The notes under the pieces: model-generated
Told to the model about the DNA's origin: nothing
The model's database searches: none
Seen by the model: the letters and a program-made list of their open reading frames with translations, nothing else
Origin: Cellulomonas sp.
GTDB lineage: Bacteria > Actinomycetota > Actinomycetes > Actinomycetales > Cellulomonadaceae
Assembly: GCF_015234515.1 (NCBI RefSeq)
Contig: NZ_JADGMY010000023.1
Coordinates: forward strand, 142,147-206,146
Direction of reading: 5' to 3'
DNA: 64,000 nt
In this document: positions 26,919 to 34,943 of the stretch, piece after piece
How positions within the stretch are numbered: position 1 is the stretch's first letter
Layout of the letters: each line of letters begins with the position of its first letter
Position numbers and translations under genes: made by a program

Positions 26919-27628
26919 CGGGTGCCGTCCTTCCCGTCGTGGGTGAGGCAGCTGTCGCCGCAGTGCCCGTCCTGGTCGCCGACGAGCTGGGCGACCGGTG
27001 TGCAGCAGGCGTCGCCCTTCCACGCCTCGAGACCCTCGCGCACGGCGAACCCGGCGATCACGACGGCGGCGAGCGGGTCGGCCCACCACCAGCCCAGGGT
27101 GCTGTTCAGGACGAGCCCGACGAGCAGGACGCCGGAGAGGTAGGAGCAGACGAGGGTCTGCTTCGAGTCAGCGATCGCGGAGGCTGAGCCGAGCTCGCGC
27201 CCCGTACGGCGCTCGAACCACGACAGGGCGGGCATGATCGCGAGGCTCACGGCGGCGAGCACGATCCCGACCGTCGAGTGGTCAGGCTCGGCACCACCGA
27301 GGACGGTGCGGACGGCGTCGATCGTCACGAACAGCGCCAGGCCGAAGAACGACACCGCGATCGCGCGCATCGCGACCTTCTCGCGGGCCTCGGGGTCGGG
27401 CGCGGCGAACTGCCAGGCGACGGCGGCGGCGGACAGGACCTCGACGACCGAGTCCAGGCCGAAGCCGATCAGCGCTGACGAGGATGCCGCACGTCCGGCG
27501 GCGATCGCGATGACCGCCTCGATGACGTTGTAGGAGATGGTGGCGGTGACCACCCAACGGATGCGGCGTTGCAGCACCGCCCGGCGGGCGGCGTCCAGGG
27601 GCCGCGGACCGATCGACACGGCGCTCAT
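26915..27628 (-). CDS. CDF-type cation efflux transporter
   Basis: This 237-residue inner-membrane transporter is of the cation diffusion facilitator type, with five or six membrane helices. Metal-site helices are seen as GFGLDSVVEVLSAA and WADPLAAVVIAG. It lacks the usual long cytoplasmic C-terminal domain and instead ends in a short cysteine-rich tail (CCTPVAQLVGDQDGHCGDSC), which may bind soft metals. It is coupled by ATGA to the upstream CmtR-type regulator and to the downstream ICMT gene. Cd(II), Pb(II) or Zn(II) export is inferred from the regulator. Confidence 0.9.
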   Translation of the reverse strand: MSAVSIGPRPLDAARRAVLQRRIRWVVTATISYNVIEAVIAIAAGRAASSSALIGFGLDSVVEVLSAAAVAWQFAAPDPEAREKVAMRAIAVSFFGLALFVTIDAVRTVLGGAEPDHSTVGIVLAAVSLAIMPALSWFERRTGRELGSASAIADSKQTLVCSYLSGVLLVGLVLNSTLGWWWADPLAAVVIAGFAVREGLEAWKGDACCTPVAQLVGDQDGHCGDSCLTHDGKDGTR

Positions 27629-27954
27629 GCGCAGGTGCAGTCCGGGCCGCAGCACTCGGGGTCGACGGCGAGCACCAGGGTGAGCAGGTCGCCGAGCGCC
27701 GACGCGAGGTGGGCGTCGCCCAGCCGGTACAGGGTCCTTCGGCCGTCCGGGATCGACTCGACGAGCCCGCAGCCACGCAGGCACGCGAGCTGGTTCGACA
27801 TCACCTGCCGGGACACGCCCAACGCGTCCGCCAGGTCCGAGGGGTACGCCGGAGCCTCGCGCAGTGCCAGCAGGATCCGCGTGCGCGTCTCGTCCGACAA
27901 CGCGTGCCCGAGCCGCGCCAGCGCGGCCGTGTGCGTCAGGGTCACGGTCTCCAT
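27625..27954 (-). CDS. cmtR: CmtR-type ArsR/SmtB metal sensor
   Basis: This 109-residue winged-helix repressor contains SNQLACLRGCGLV. It matches the metal-binding helix of Mycobacterium CmtR, where the two cysteines of C-L-R-G-C plus a C-terminal cysteine bind Cd(II) or Pb(II). The C-terminus here has extra cysteines (PECCGPDCTCA). It should repress its own operon (CDF transporter, ICMT protein) and release DNA on metal binding. ATG 27954 lies seven bases after TACTGT, suggesting leaderless expression. The symbol is by similarity to CmtR. Confidence 0.9.
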   Translation of the reverse strand: METVTLTHTAALARLGHALSDETRTRILLALREAPAYPSDLADALGVSRQVMSNQLACLRGCGLVESIPDGRRTLYRLGDAHLASALGDLLTLVLAVDPECCGPDCTCA

Positions 27955-27961
27955 GGCCACG

Positions 27962-27990
27962 ACAGTACATAAGATGCTGAATTCAGCGCT
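27962..27990 (-). promoter_or_regulatory. cmtR promoter with overlapping palindromic operator
   Basis: On the minus strand TACTGT (27967-27962) is a good -10 box seven bases before the cmtR ATG. The perfect palindrome GCTGAATTCAGC (27976-27987) lies just upstream, covering the spacer and -35 zone: the expected place for an ArsR-family operator. An alternative promoter is TTGCAC (27997-27992) with TCTTAT 17 bases on. Confidence 0.55.
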
Positions 27991-28212
27991 AGTGCAACAG
28001 TCTGCGTCGCCGGGGAGCGACTTCGGTGGGAAGCGCACCGACCACCGGAGCTGATCGTCTCCCCGCGTGGCACGAGCGCTGGGAGACCAACCGCGAGGCC
28101 GTGGAGAGCCTGACGGGACCGCCGCTGCGGTGTGGTCCTGGCACGGTGGGCGACACGCCCGGATCGTCCCCTCACCGCGCGCGCACCGCCGCCAGTCGTG
28201 ACGATGGGTGCC

Positions 28213-28272
28213 ATGACCCCGACCAGCCGCGACCTCCCCCACGCCCCCGGCCCGACGCGAGCCCGCCCGTGA
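28213..28272 (+). CDS. 19-residue micro-ORF overlapping the G6PD-like start
   Basis: ATG 28213, seven bases after GACGAT, begins the frame MTPTSRDLPHAPGPTRARP. Its TGA overlaps the GTG start of the G6PD-like gene as GTGA. There is no domain. Like the micro-ORF at 20678-20758, it may load ribosomes on the next gene by coupling. The rest of the 314-bp region 27955-28268 shows only the cmtR promoter and nothing else I recognise. Confidence 0.35.
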   Translation: MTPTSRDLPHAPGPTRARP

Positions 28273-29645
28273 CCGCCGGCCTCGTCGTCCTCGGCGCCAC
28301 CGGCGACCTCACCGCCCGCTACATCCTGCCCGGGCTCGCGCGCGTCGAGTCGATGGTGGACGGCGGCCTGCGGCTCGTCGGCGTCGCGAACGACGACCTG
28401 GACGACGACGGGTTCCGCGCCCTGGTGCACGAGAAGGTCGCGTACCACGCGGACGGCGAGCCGGACCCGGACGTCACGGCACTGGTCGACCGGGTCGTGT
28501 GGGTGCACGGCGACGTCACCGACCCGCAGACGCTGCGCACCGCCATCGCGGCGTGCGAGGTGCAGGGCGCGGACCCCCTCGTGCTGTACCTCGCGCTGCC
28601 GCACGTGCTGTTCCTGCCGGTGGTGCACGCGCTGGCGGACGTCGACCTGCCCGACGGGCTGCGGGTCGTCGTCGAGAAGCCGTTCGGGGAGGACCTGGCC
28701 GGGGCTGCGGAGCTCAACGCGGCGCTGGGCGAGCTGCTCCCGGAGGACAAGATCTTCCGCGTCGACCACTTCCTCGCCAAGCAGACCGTGCTGAACCTGC
28801 TGGGCCTGCGGTTCGCCAACCGCGTCCTCGAGCCGCTGTGGAGCAGCACGCACGTCGCGTCCGTCGACATCGTCTTCGACGAGACGGTCGACGCCCAGGC
28901 CCGCGCGTCGTACTACGACCGGTCCGGCGCGCTGCGCGACATGGTGCAGAACCACCTGCTGCAGCTGCTGACGTACGTGGCGATGGAGCCGCCCACGTCT
29001 GTCGCGCCCGCGGACCTCGCGTCGCGCAAGGTCGACGTGCTGCGGGCCGTGCGGACACCGGACCACGAGTCCGTCGCCCGCTGGACGCGCCGCGCCCGGT
29101 ACGTCGCGGGCGAGGTCGACGGGCGCGAGGTCGACGCGTACGCCGCCGCACCGGGCGTCGACCCGGACCGCGAGGTCGAGACGTACGCCGAGGTCACCCT
29201 GTTCGTCGACACGTGGCGGTGGTCCGGCGTGCCGTTCCGGCTGCGCACCGGCAAGGCGCTGTCCGCGAGCCGCCGGGAGATCGTCGTGCGGTTCCGTGAG
29301 GTGCCGCTGCGGGTGTTCGACGGCGCCCCTCCGACCCGCAACGAGCTGCGCCTGCAGCTCGACCCCGACCGGATGTCCCTGCACCTCAACGTCAACGGGA
29401 TCGGCGACCCGTTCGCGCTCGAGAAGGTCGTCCTCGACACCGAGCTCGCCCGTCAGGACCCCACGCCGTACGGGCAGCTGCTGCTCGCCGTCATCGACGG
29501 GGACACCCGCCTGTCGGCCCGCGCGGCCGAGGCGGAGGAGGGCTGGCGCATCGTCGAGCCGATCCTCGACGCGTGGGCGGCGGGCGTCGTGCCCCTCGAG
29601 GAGTACCCGGCGGGCAGCGACGGGCCTCGCAGGCGCGCGGGTTAG
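28269..29645 (+). CDS. Glucose-6-phosphate dehydrogenase-like enzyme
   Basis: This 458-residue enzyme is of the G6PD family (NADP-binding Rossmann domain, then the C-terminal domain). The nucleotide-binding loop is GATGDLT (residues 9-15 of the chosen start). VVEKPFGED and the active-site motif RVDHFLAK, equivalent to the usual DHYLGK, are present, as is FRLRTGKAL near the substrate site. It is shorter than classical Zwf (about 500) and the tyrosine and glycine of DHYLGK are changed, so it is probably a divergent paralog; oxidation of glucose 6-phosphate is inferred. GTG 28269 is the only start just before the Rossmann strand. Confidence 0.85.
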   Translation: MTAGLVVLGATGDLTARYILPGLARVESMVDGGLRLVGVANDDLDDDGFRALVHEKVAYHADGEPDPDVTALVDRVVWVHGDVTDPQTLRTAIAACEVQGADPLVLYLALPHVLFLPVVHALADVDLPDGLRVVVEKPFGEDLAGAAELNAALGELLPEDKIFRVDHFLAKQTVLNLLGLRFANRVLEPLWSSTHVASVDIVFDETVDAQARASYYDRSGALRDMVQNHLLQLLTYVAMEPPTSVAPADLASRKVDVLRAVRTPDHESVARWTRRARYVAGEVDGREVDAYAAAPGVDPDREVETYAEVTLFVDTWRWSGVPFRLRTGKALSASRREIVVRFREVPLRVFDGAPPTRNELRLQLDPDRMSLHLNVNGIGDPFALEKVVLDTELARQDPTPYGQLLLAVIDGDTRLSARAAEAEEGWRIVEPILDAWAAGVVPLEEYPAGSDGPRRRAG

Positions 29646-29676
29646 GCTGCCCGGGTTCCGGACAGAGGGAGGGACC

Positions 29677-30048
29677 GTGCGCGATCGCGCCAGGCGGACC
29701 CGCGCGACGGCCGTCGTCGTGGTGGCCGCCCTCGTCGGCACCACGCTGCTTGGGGCGCTCGCCGTGTTCGGTGGTGGCGGCGGGTCGTCCGTCGTCGACA
29801 TCCCGGCGCAGGGCCCGTGGACGGTGCTCGTGGCCGGCGACCTGAGGACGGTCGCGGTGTGCGCCGAGGACCCGATGGTCGTCGACGCCTACGTGGGCGC
29901 CGACGAGCCGGGCAACGGCGGTGGGCTGGTCCTCGCGGCCGACGCGAGCGTGGCCGACGTCGAGCGCGTCGTGCGGTGCGTCGCGCAGGGCATCGATCCC
30001 GAGCGCATCACCGTGGTGACGTCCCCGCTCGAGGACCACGCCGCCTGA
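29677..30048 (+). CDS. Small membrane-anchored protein of unknown function
   Basis: The 123-residue protein has one N-terminal membrane helix (about 11-33, TAVVVVAALVGTTLLGALAVF), a glycine-rich stretch, then a small extracytoplasmic domain ending PERITVVTSPLEDHAA. It was not recognised. Two cysteines (in VAVCAED and VVRCVAQG) could pair outside. GTG 29677 follows GAGGGAGG. It sits 31 bases after the G6PD-like gene, and TAGGCT overlaps that stop codon, so it may have its own promoter. Confidence 0.65.
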   Translation: MRDRARRTRATAVVVVAALVGTTLLGALAVFGGGGGSSVVDIPAQGPWTVLVAGDLRTVAVCAEDPMVVDAYVGADEPGNGGGLVLAADASVADVERVVRCVAQGIDPERITVVTSPLEDHAA

Positions 30049-30073
30049 CCCCGCCGGCGTGCGGCGGCAGGCG
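30042..30073. terminator. Bidirectional hairpin between convergent genes
   Basis: CGCCTG and CAGGCG, with an inner CCG/CGG pairing, bracket the 25-bp gap between the small membrane protein and the aminotransferase stops. It is suitable as a shared terminator, though without T-runs. Confidence 0.4.
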
Positions 30074-31249
30074 TCAGAGCCCGCGCTGCCACGCGACGAC
30101 CCGGTCGGCCGCCTCGGCGACCACCTGCGGCGACGACGCGAACGACAGCCGCACCCAGCTGCCCCCGCCCACGGGGTCGAAGTCCGTCCCCGGGGTGATC
30201 GCCACGCCCGCCTCGTCGAGCAGGCGCGCGCAGTACGTCACCGCGTCCAGCCCCGTCACCGACACGTCGCCGTACAGGTAGAACGCGCCGTCCGCCGGCG
30301 CGACGGGGTCCCAGCCGAGGTCCGGGAGCCGGTCGAGCAGCAGCCGGCGCGAGTCCGCGTACCGCTCGACGTTGGCGCGCGCGGCCGCCATGCCGTCGGC
30401 GCTGAACGCCGCGACGCCCGCGTGCTGCGCGAGCGCGGGCGGGCACAGGGCGACGTTGCCCGCGAGCGCGTCGACGGGCGTGACGAGGTCGTCGGGCAGG
30501 ACCAGCCACCCCAGGCGCCAGCCCGTCATGGCCCAGTACTTGGAGAACGAGTTCACGACGACGGCGCCCGTGCCCAGGTACTGCGCGGCGGTGGCCGTCG
30601 CGGGCGTCGCGCCGGACGCGTCGGCGTACGTGATGCCGTGGTAGATCTCGTCGCTGACCAGGCGCACGCCGTGCTCGCCGCACCACGCGGCGAGGGCCGC
30701 GAGCTCGTCCGGCTCGATCATCGTGCCCGTCGGGTTGGCGGGCGACGCGACGACGAGGCCCTCGACCGGCTGGTCCAGGGCCTCGAGCTGCGCGACGGTC
30801 GGCTGGTAGCGCTGCTCGGGGCCGCACGACAGGTCGACGACCTCGCAGCCCAGCGCCGTGAGGATGTTCGCGTACGCCGGGTACCCGGGCCGGGCCAGCG
30901 CGACGCGGTCGCCGACGTCGAACGCCGCGAGGAACGCGAGCATGAACCCCCCGGAGGACCCCGTGGTCACCGCCACGCGCCCGGGGTCCACGTCGACGCC
31001 GTACGTGGCGCCGTAGTGCGCGGCGATCGCCGCACGCAGCCCGGGTGCGCCGAGCGACTCGGTGTACCCCAGGTCGCCGGACGTCAGCAGCTCGATCGCG
31101 CGCTGCCGCACGACGTCCGACGCGCCGGTCGACGGCTCCCCCGCGCACAGGTTGAGCACGTGCTCACCCGCAGCGCGGCGCGCGTTGGCGGCGGCCAGGA
31201 TCTCCATGACGGCGAACGGGGGCACGTGCGCGCGGGCGGCGACCTTCAT
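30074..31249 (-). CDS. Class I/II PLP aminotransferase (aspartate aminotransferase-like)
   Basis: This 391-residue cytoplasmic transaminase shows the AspC/MalY-type class I fold: LNLCAGEPSTGAS near the start, TTGSSGGFML, SPANPTGTM, SDEIYHGITY and the PLP lysine in NSFSKYWAMTGWRLGW (Lys237). The substrate pair cannot be fixed; aspartate, alanine or aromatic amino acids are all possible. ATG 31249 lies six bases after CAGACT, so it is probably leaderless. It is a single gene, convergent with the small membrane protein downstream. Confidence 0.94.
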   Translation of the reverse strand: MKVAARAHVPPFAVMEILAAANARRAAGEHVLNLCAGEPSTGASDVVRQRAIELLTSGDLGYTESLGAPGLRAAIAAHYGATYGVDVDPGRVAVTTGSSGGFMLAFLAAFDVGDRVALARPGYPAYANILTALGCEVVDLSCGPEQRYQPTVAQLEALDQPVEGLVVASPANPTGTMIEPDELAALAAWCGEHGVRLVSDEIYHGITYADASGATPATATAAQYLGTGAVVVNSFSKYWAMTGWRLGWLVLPDDLVTPVDALAGNVALCPPALAQHAGVAAFSADGMAAARANVERYADSRRLLLDRLPDLGWDPVAPADGAFYLYGDVSVTGLDAVTYCARLLDEAGVAITPGTDFDPVGGGSWVRLSFASSPQVVAEAADRVVAWQRGL

Positions 31250-31399
31250 GAGGTCAGTCTGCCGCGCGGGCGGCGCGGGGACGTCCGCACGAGGTCGGGG
31301 CGATCGCCGAGAATTGTCGGCACTCGTCGAGTTTTCTCGGTACTCAAGGCCGGACGACCGCCGCGACGGCGAGCCGTCGGCCGCCGGGCCGGGGCCGCG

Positions 31400-32986
31400 T
31401 CACCCCACCGGGACGAGCGGCCGTCGCGCGACCGTCAGCACGTGCGTGTCGGGCCAGTCCACCGGCTCGCCCGTCGCGGGGTCGCGCAGCGCCGCACCGA
31501 CGCGCAGCCGGTTCTCGACCAGCCAGTCGTTGCGCCAGGGCCCGCTGCCCGGGTCGAGCTCGAAGCCGACGCCCGTCAGCAGGTCCGCCCAGTCGTCGCC
31601 CGTCAGGTCGCAGAAGCGCTCGTGGCACTCCGAGAGCCAGGAGTCGGTGTAGTCACGCGTGTACAGGTACTCCATGGCGGTGCGCAGCGTCGTGCGCGCG
31701 ACGCTGCGATCCGCGCCGCGCCCGACCCACTCGACCTTCACGTCGGCGCCGGACAGCGCCGGGAAGTCCTGCGTGAACTGCACGAGCCGCGCCGCGGGCG
31801 ACAGACCGGCGACGTACGCGGCGGCCTCGGCGCGCGGCAGGCCCGACAGGTCCCGCGCCGAGGCGTCCGCGTCGCCGTCGAGCACGAGGTCGACGGGACG
31901 CTCCGGGTCGCCCGGCCCCAGCACGTCGGAGTTGATCCAGACGCCCCCGGGGCGGGTGTGCTCGAAGATCCGGCGCGCCAGCAGCTCGAGGTCCGCGCGC
32001 CCGTCGCCGTAGCTGGCGATCTCGTGGGTCAACGCGATCGTCGTCGTCGTGTCGACGGACCGCTCCGGGAACACCGGGCCCAGCAGCAGGTTGCGCTGCG
32101 CGAAGAACACGTTGGGGTTGGCGAACACGCCCTGCGCGCGACGGTGCTCGGCCTCGGCGACGAGGTGCCGGGACACGTCGACGCCGTACAGGTCGGACTC
32201 CGCGAGGCGCGGGTCCCGGGCCGCGCGCTCCAGCAGGCCGCCCGCCGCGCACCCGAGGTCGACGACCCGCCCCGGCCGCACGTGCGGCGCGACCTGCGCC
32301 CACTTGCGGTCCGACGCGTCGTCGAAGGCCGCGGTGTACGTCGCGTAGTCGCGGGTCCCGGTGAGGTCGCCGTCGTCCTGCACGGTCGGGTCGGTGTGGA
32401 CGAGGCGGACGTGCGCGTCGAGCCCGTACCGCTCGTAGAACGCGACCGCCTCGGGGTGCGCGAGCGTGCGCCACGCGTCGTCGCCCGCGACCATCCGCTC
32501 GAGCACGTCCCACGGCCGGTCCGGGTCGCCCGGCGCGCCCTGCTCGACGGTCGCGACGCGGAAGCCGTCCGCGGCGTACATCGCCGCGACCTGCGGCGTC
32601 GAGCACGCGACCACCGTGTCGTGGGGGCTCAGGGCGGCCCCCAGGACCATCTCGCACGTCGCGAGGACGGTGTGCGCGAACCGCGGGCTCGGCGGCACGT
32701 CGGCGACCGGGACGACGAGCGAGGGCAGACCCGCCCGGGCCGTGACCGCCTCGATCATCGCCTCGCGGCGGTGCGCGGGGACCGGGTTGCGGCGCGTGCC
32801 GCTGTGCGTCGCGGACGTGAGCGCCCACACGACGCGGGCGTCCGGTGCGCAGGTCACGAGCGCGCCGTCGGCGTCGCGGACGCGGCCGGCGAGCAGGTCC
32901 GTCAGGTAGGCGACCTGGAAGGCGGTGACCAGGTGGTGGCGGCCGGGGAACAGGACGTGGCGGATCGCGTCGGGCACAGCGAGCAC
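31400..32986 (-). CDS. Fusion of nucleotidyltransferase-like domain and SAM methyltransferase
   Basis: The 528-residue protein has two parts. Residues 9-150 look like an adenylyl/cytidylyltransferase of the HIGH superfamily: strand plus loop VLFPGRHHLVTAFQ at 11-24 and SATHSGTRRNPVPAHRREAM at 58-77, similar to NMN adenylyltransferases. Residues about 215-420 form a methyltransferase with motif I VVDLGCAAGG (241-250), VDVSRHL and TRPGGVWINSD. The C-terminal 100 residues (HERFCDLTGDDWADLLTGVG) are an accessory domain. The function is unknown; RNA, nucleotide or secondary-metabolite modification could be considered. GTG 32986 is tentative, with GTG 32977 (VPDAIRHV) equally possible. Confidence 0.75.
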   Translation of the reverse strand: MLAVPDAIRHVLFPGRHHLVTAFQVAYLTDLLAGRVRDADGALVTCAPDARVVWALTSATHSGTRRNPVPAHRREAMIEAVTARAGLPSLVVPVADVPPSPRFAHTVLATCEMVLGAALSPHDTVVACSTPQVAAMYAADGFRVATVEQGAPGDPDRPWDVLERMVAGDDAWRTLAHPEAVAFYERYGLDAHVRLVHTDPTVQDDGDLTGTRDYATYTAAFDDASDRKWAQVAPHVRPGRVVDLGCAAGGLLERAARDPRLAESDLYGVDVSRHLVAEAEHRRAQGVFANPNVFFAQRNLLLGPVFPERSVDTTTTIALTHEIASYGDGRADLELLARRIFEHTRPGGVWINSDVLGPGDPERPVDLVLDGDADASARDLSGLPRAEAAAYVAGLSPAARLVQFTQDFPALSGADVKVEWVGRGADRSVARTTLRTAMEYLYTRDYTDSWLSECHERFCDLTGDDWADLLTGVGFELDPGSGPWRNDWLVENRLRVGAALRDPATGEPVDWPDTHVLTVARRPLVPVG

Positions 32987-33057
32987 CGTGCCACACGTCG
33001 GCGTGATCGCCCGTCCCAGGTGCGGGTGAGGTCCGGGGCGTGAGCCGGCCGACGAGG

Positions 33058-33594
33058 TCAGTCGGTGAGCCCGTTGCGGTAGTCGAGCGCCTCGCGGACG
33101 TGCGCGACGATCCCGTCGGCGGCGGCCTCGACCTCCGCGAGCGTGGTCTCGAAACCCTCCTCCGGGCCGTACCAGGGGTCGTCGACGTCCAGGACGTGCT
33201 CCGGCTGCCCGGGCTCGGCCGGCGCCGCGGGGTCGAAGCTGCGGTACATCCGGATGCGCGACGTCGCGGCCGGGTCCCCGCCGGCGATCCGGCGCAGCGA
33301 GCGCGCGTGCGTGGCGGTCATCGGCAGCACCAGGTCCCGCTCGAGGAGGTGCTCCGGCAGGATCTGACGGGCGTGGTGCCCCTCGCCCGTCGGGTAGCCG
33401 TGGCGGCGCAGCACGGAGCGCGCGCGCCAGTCCACGGGGTTGCCGCGCTCCTCGTCGCTGATGCCGGTCGAGTCGACCTCGACGGCGTCGGCGAGGCCCG
33501 CGGCCGCGAAACGCTCGCGGAGCACGATCTCGGCCATGGGTGAGCGGCAGATGTTGCCGGTGCAGACGGTCATCACACGGTAAGGACGAGGCAC
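33058..33594 (-). CDS. Low-molecular-weight protein-tyrosine phosphatase
   Basis: This 178-residue phosphatase has the P-loop VCTGNICRSP (nucleophile Cys11, Arg17) at the N-terminus and the general acid in the DDPWYG loop late in the chain. It should hydrolyse phosphotyrosine, as for Ptp proteins that act on tyrosine kinases or secreted targets. No BY-kinase or capsule gene is nearby, so its partner is unknown. GTG 33594 was preferred because AAGGAT lies six bases upstream; a GTG at 33615 would add seven residues. Confidence 0.93.
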   Translation of the reverse strand: MPRPYRVMTVCTGNICRSPMAEIVLRERFAAAGLADAVEVDSTGISDEERGNPVDWRARSVLRRHGYPTGEGHHARQILPEHLLERDLVLPMTATHARSLRRIAGGDPAATSRIRMYRSFDPAAPAEPGQPEHVLDVDDPWYGPEEGFETTLAEVEAAADGIVAHVREALDYRNGLTD

Positions 33595-33711
33595 CGCAAC
33601 ATCCTTGCAGGTCACGGGCCGTCCGTTACCAATCCGTGATGATTCTCACGGTACCGGAGCCCGCGGGTCACTCGTCCGTGTGGACCGGCGCGGGTGCCGG
33701 GTACGCCCGGT

Positions 33712-33717
33712 TACAGT
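33712..33717 (+). promoter_or_regulatory. -10 element of a leaderless promoter (GH114 lipoprotein)
   Basis: TACAGT ends six bases before GTG 33724. The spacing is the same as at the propeller genes and the ABC operon. Confidence 0.6.
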
Positions 33718-33723
33718 GACCGC

Positions 33724-34740
33724 GTGCCGACGACGACGCGCAGGGTGACCGCCCTCGTCGCCGCCTGCGCCGTCGCGCTGCTGCTCCCCGCCTGCCGACC
33801 GGCGCCCGACCCGGCTGCCGCACCGGTGTCCCCGAGCAGCGCGCCCACCGCCGCGTCCCCGCAGGTGGGGACGGTGGCACCCGGACCGGTGGCGTCGTCG
33901 GCGCCGGCCGGCACCCCGGCACCGGCGCCCGCGCCGCCCCTCCCGTCGGTGACGCCCACGCCCACCGGGACACCCGCGTCCGCACCGACCGCCACGCCCA
34001 CGGTGCGGCCCGTGACCCTGCCCGCGCCCGGTGCGCGGTTCGAGTACCAGCTCGGCGGTACCGACGAGCCGGCGGCGGACACCGTGACCGTCGTCCGCGA
34101 CGCCACGGCCGCACCCACCGGCCGCTACGACGTCTGCTACGTCAACGGCTTCCAGACGCAGCCCGGCGAGACCGAGCGTCTGCTGCGCACCGACCCCGGG
34201 CTCGTCCTGCACCACGGCGGCGAGCCCGTGCGCGACGACGGCTGGCCCGACGAGGTCCTCTACGACCTCACGACGCCCGACCTGCGCGCGCGCGTCGCCG
34301 ACCGCGTCGGACGCCTGATCGACGCGTGCGCGGCCGCCGGGTTCGACGCCGTCGAGGTCGACAACCTCGACTCCCACACGCGGTCCCTCGGACGCATCGC
34401 CCCGGCGGACACCCTCGCGTACGTGGCGCTGCTGATCGAGCGGGCGCACGCCGTGGGCCTGGCATTCGCGCAGAAGAACGCGGCCGAGCTGACGACCCAG
34501 GTGCGCGAGCTCGGCGCAGACCTCGCCGTCGCCGAGGAGTGCCACCAGTGGCAGGAGTGCGACGTGTACACGTCCGCCTACCCCGTGGTGCTCGACGTGG
34601 AGTACGACCGCGCGTCGTTCGACGCGCTGTGCGCCGAGCAGTCGGACCCGGCGACCCGCAGACCGGGCCTCTCGGTCGTCCTGCGTGACCGCGACGTGTC
34701 GCCCCGCACGGCACCGGGGTCGGTGCACGCGGCCTGCTGA
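33724..34740 (+). CDS. Lipoprotein with GH114-type (endo-alpha-1,4-polygalactosaminidase) domain
   Basis: The 338-residue protein has a lipoprotein signal with lipobox LLPAC (Cys24) and a Pro/Ala/Thr/Ser-rich linker (about 25-98). The TIM-barrel domain of glycoside hydrolase family 114 follows: RYDVCYVNGFQ, DGWPDEVLYDLT, GFDAVEVDNLDSHTR, AFAQKNAAEL and AVAEECHQW. The aspartate and glutamate in AVEVDNLDS and VAEECHQ sit where acidic catalytic residues are expected. It should hydrolyse alpha-1,4-linked galactosamine-type polysaccharide outside the membrane. GTG 33724 is set by the leaderless -10 box. Confidence 0.9.
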   Translation: MPTTTRRVTALVAACAVALLLPACRPAPDPAAAPVSPSSAPTAASPQVGTVAPGPVASSAPAGTPAPAPAPPLPSVTPTPTGTPASAPTATPTVRPVTLPAPGARFEYQLGGTDEPAADTVTVVRDATAAPTGRYDVCYVNGFQTQPGETERLLRTDPGLVLHHGGEPVRDDGWPDEVLYDLTTPDLRARVADRVGRLIDACAAAGFDAVEVDNLDSHTRSLGRIAPADTLAYVALLIERAHAVGLAFAQKNAAELTTQVRELGADLAVAEECHQWQECDVYTSAYPVVLDVEYDRASFDALCAEQSDPATRRPGLSVVLRDRDVSPRTAPGSVHAAC

Positions 34741-34786
34741 GGCGCCGGTCCGCGACCGCCGCCGCCGGGCGGCCCGCCCCTGTCCC

Positions 34787-34800
34787 ACATCCCGGGATGT
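34787..34800. promoter_or_regulatory. 14-bp perfect palindrome upstream of dinB
   Basis: ACATCCCGGGATGT is fully symmetric and lies in the 203-bp gap between the GH114 gene and dinB. It does not match the actinobacterial LexA box (GAAC-N4-GTTC). It could be an operator or part of a terminator. Confidence 0.3.
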
Positions 34801-34943
34801 CTCCTCCGCGAGACCGGGCTGGGTCGGCTCATGCCGGCCCCTGACGCCGCTGCGCCCGGTCTCGCTGCAGGGCCGTCCCGCCACGTGGACGCTCCCCGGG
34901 AGCCGCGGCGCAGCCCGGCGGCGGGACGACGGAAGATGGGGGC

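Noticed and set aside
28026..28268. N-terminal extension of the G6PD-like protein
   Set aside because: The extension is Pro/Arg-rich and overlaps a different-frame micro-ORF; the Rossmann fold starts right at GTG 28269.
34787..34800. LexA/SOS box upstream of dinB
   Set aside because: The palindrome ACATCCCGGGATGT does not fit the GAAC-N4-GTTC consensus of actinobacterial LexA.
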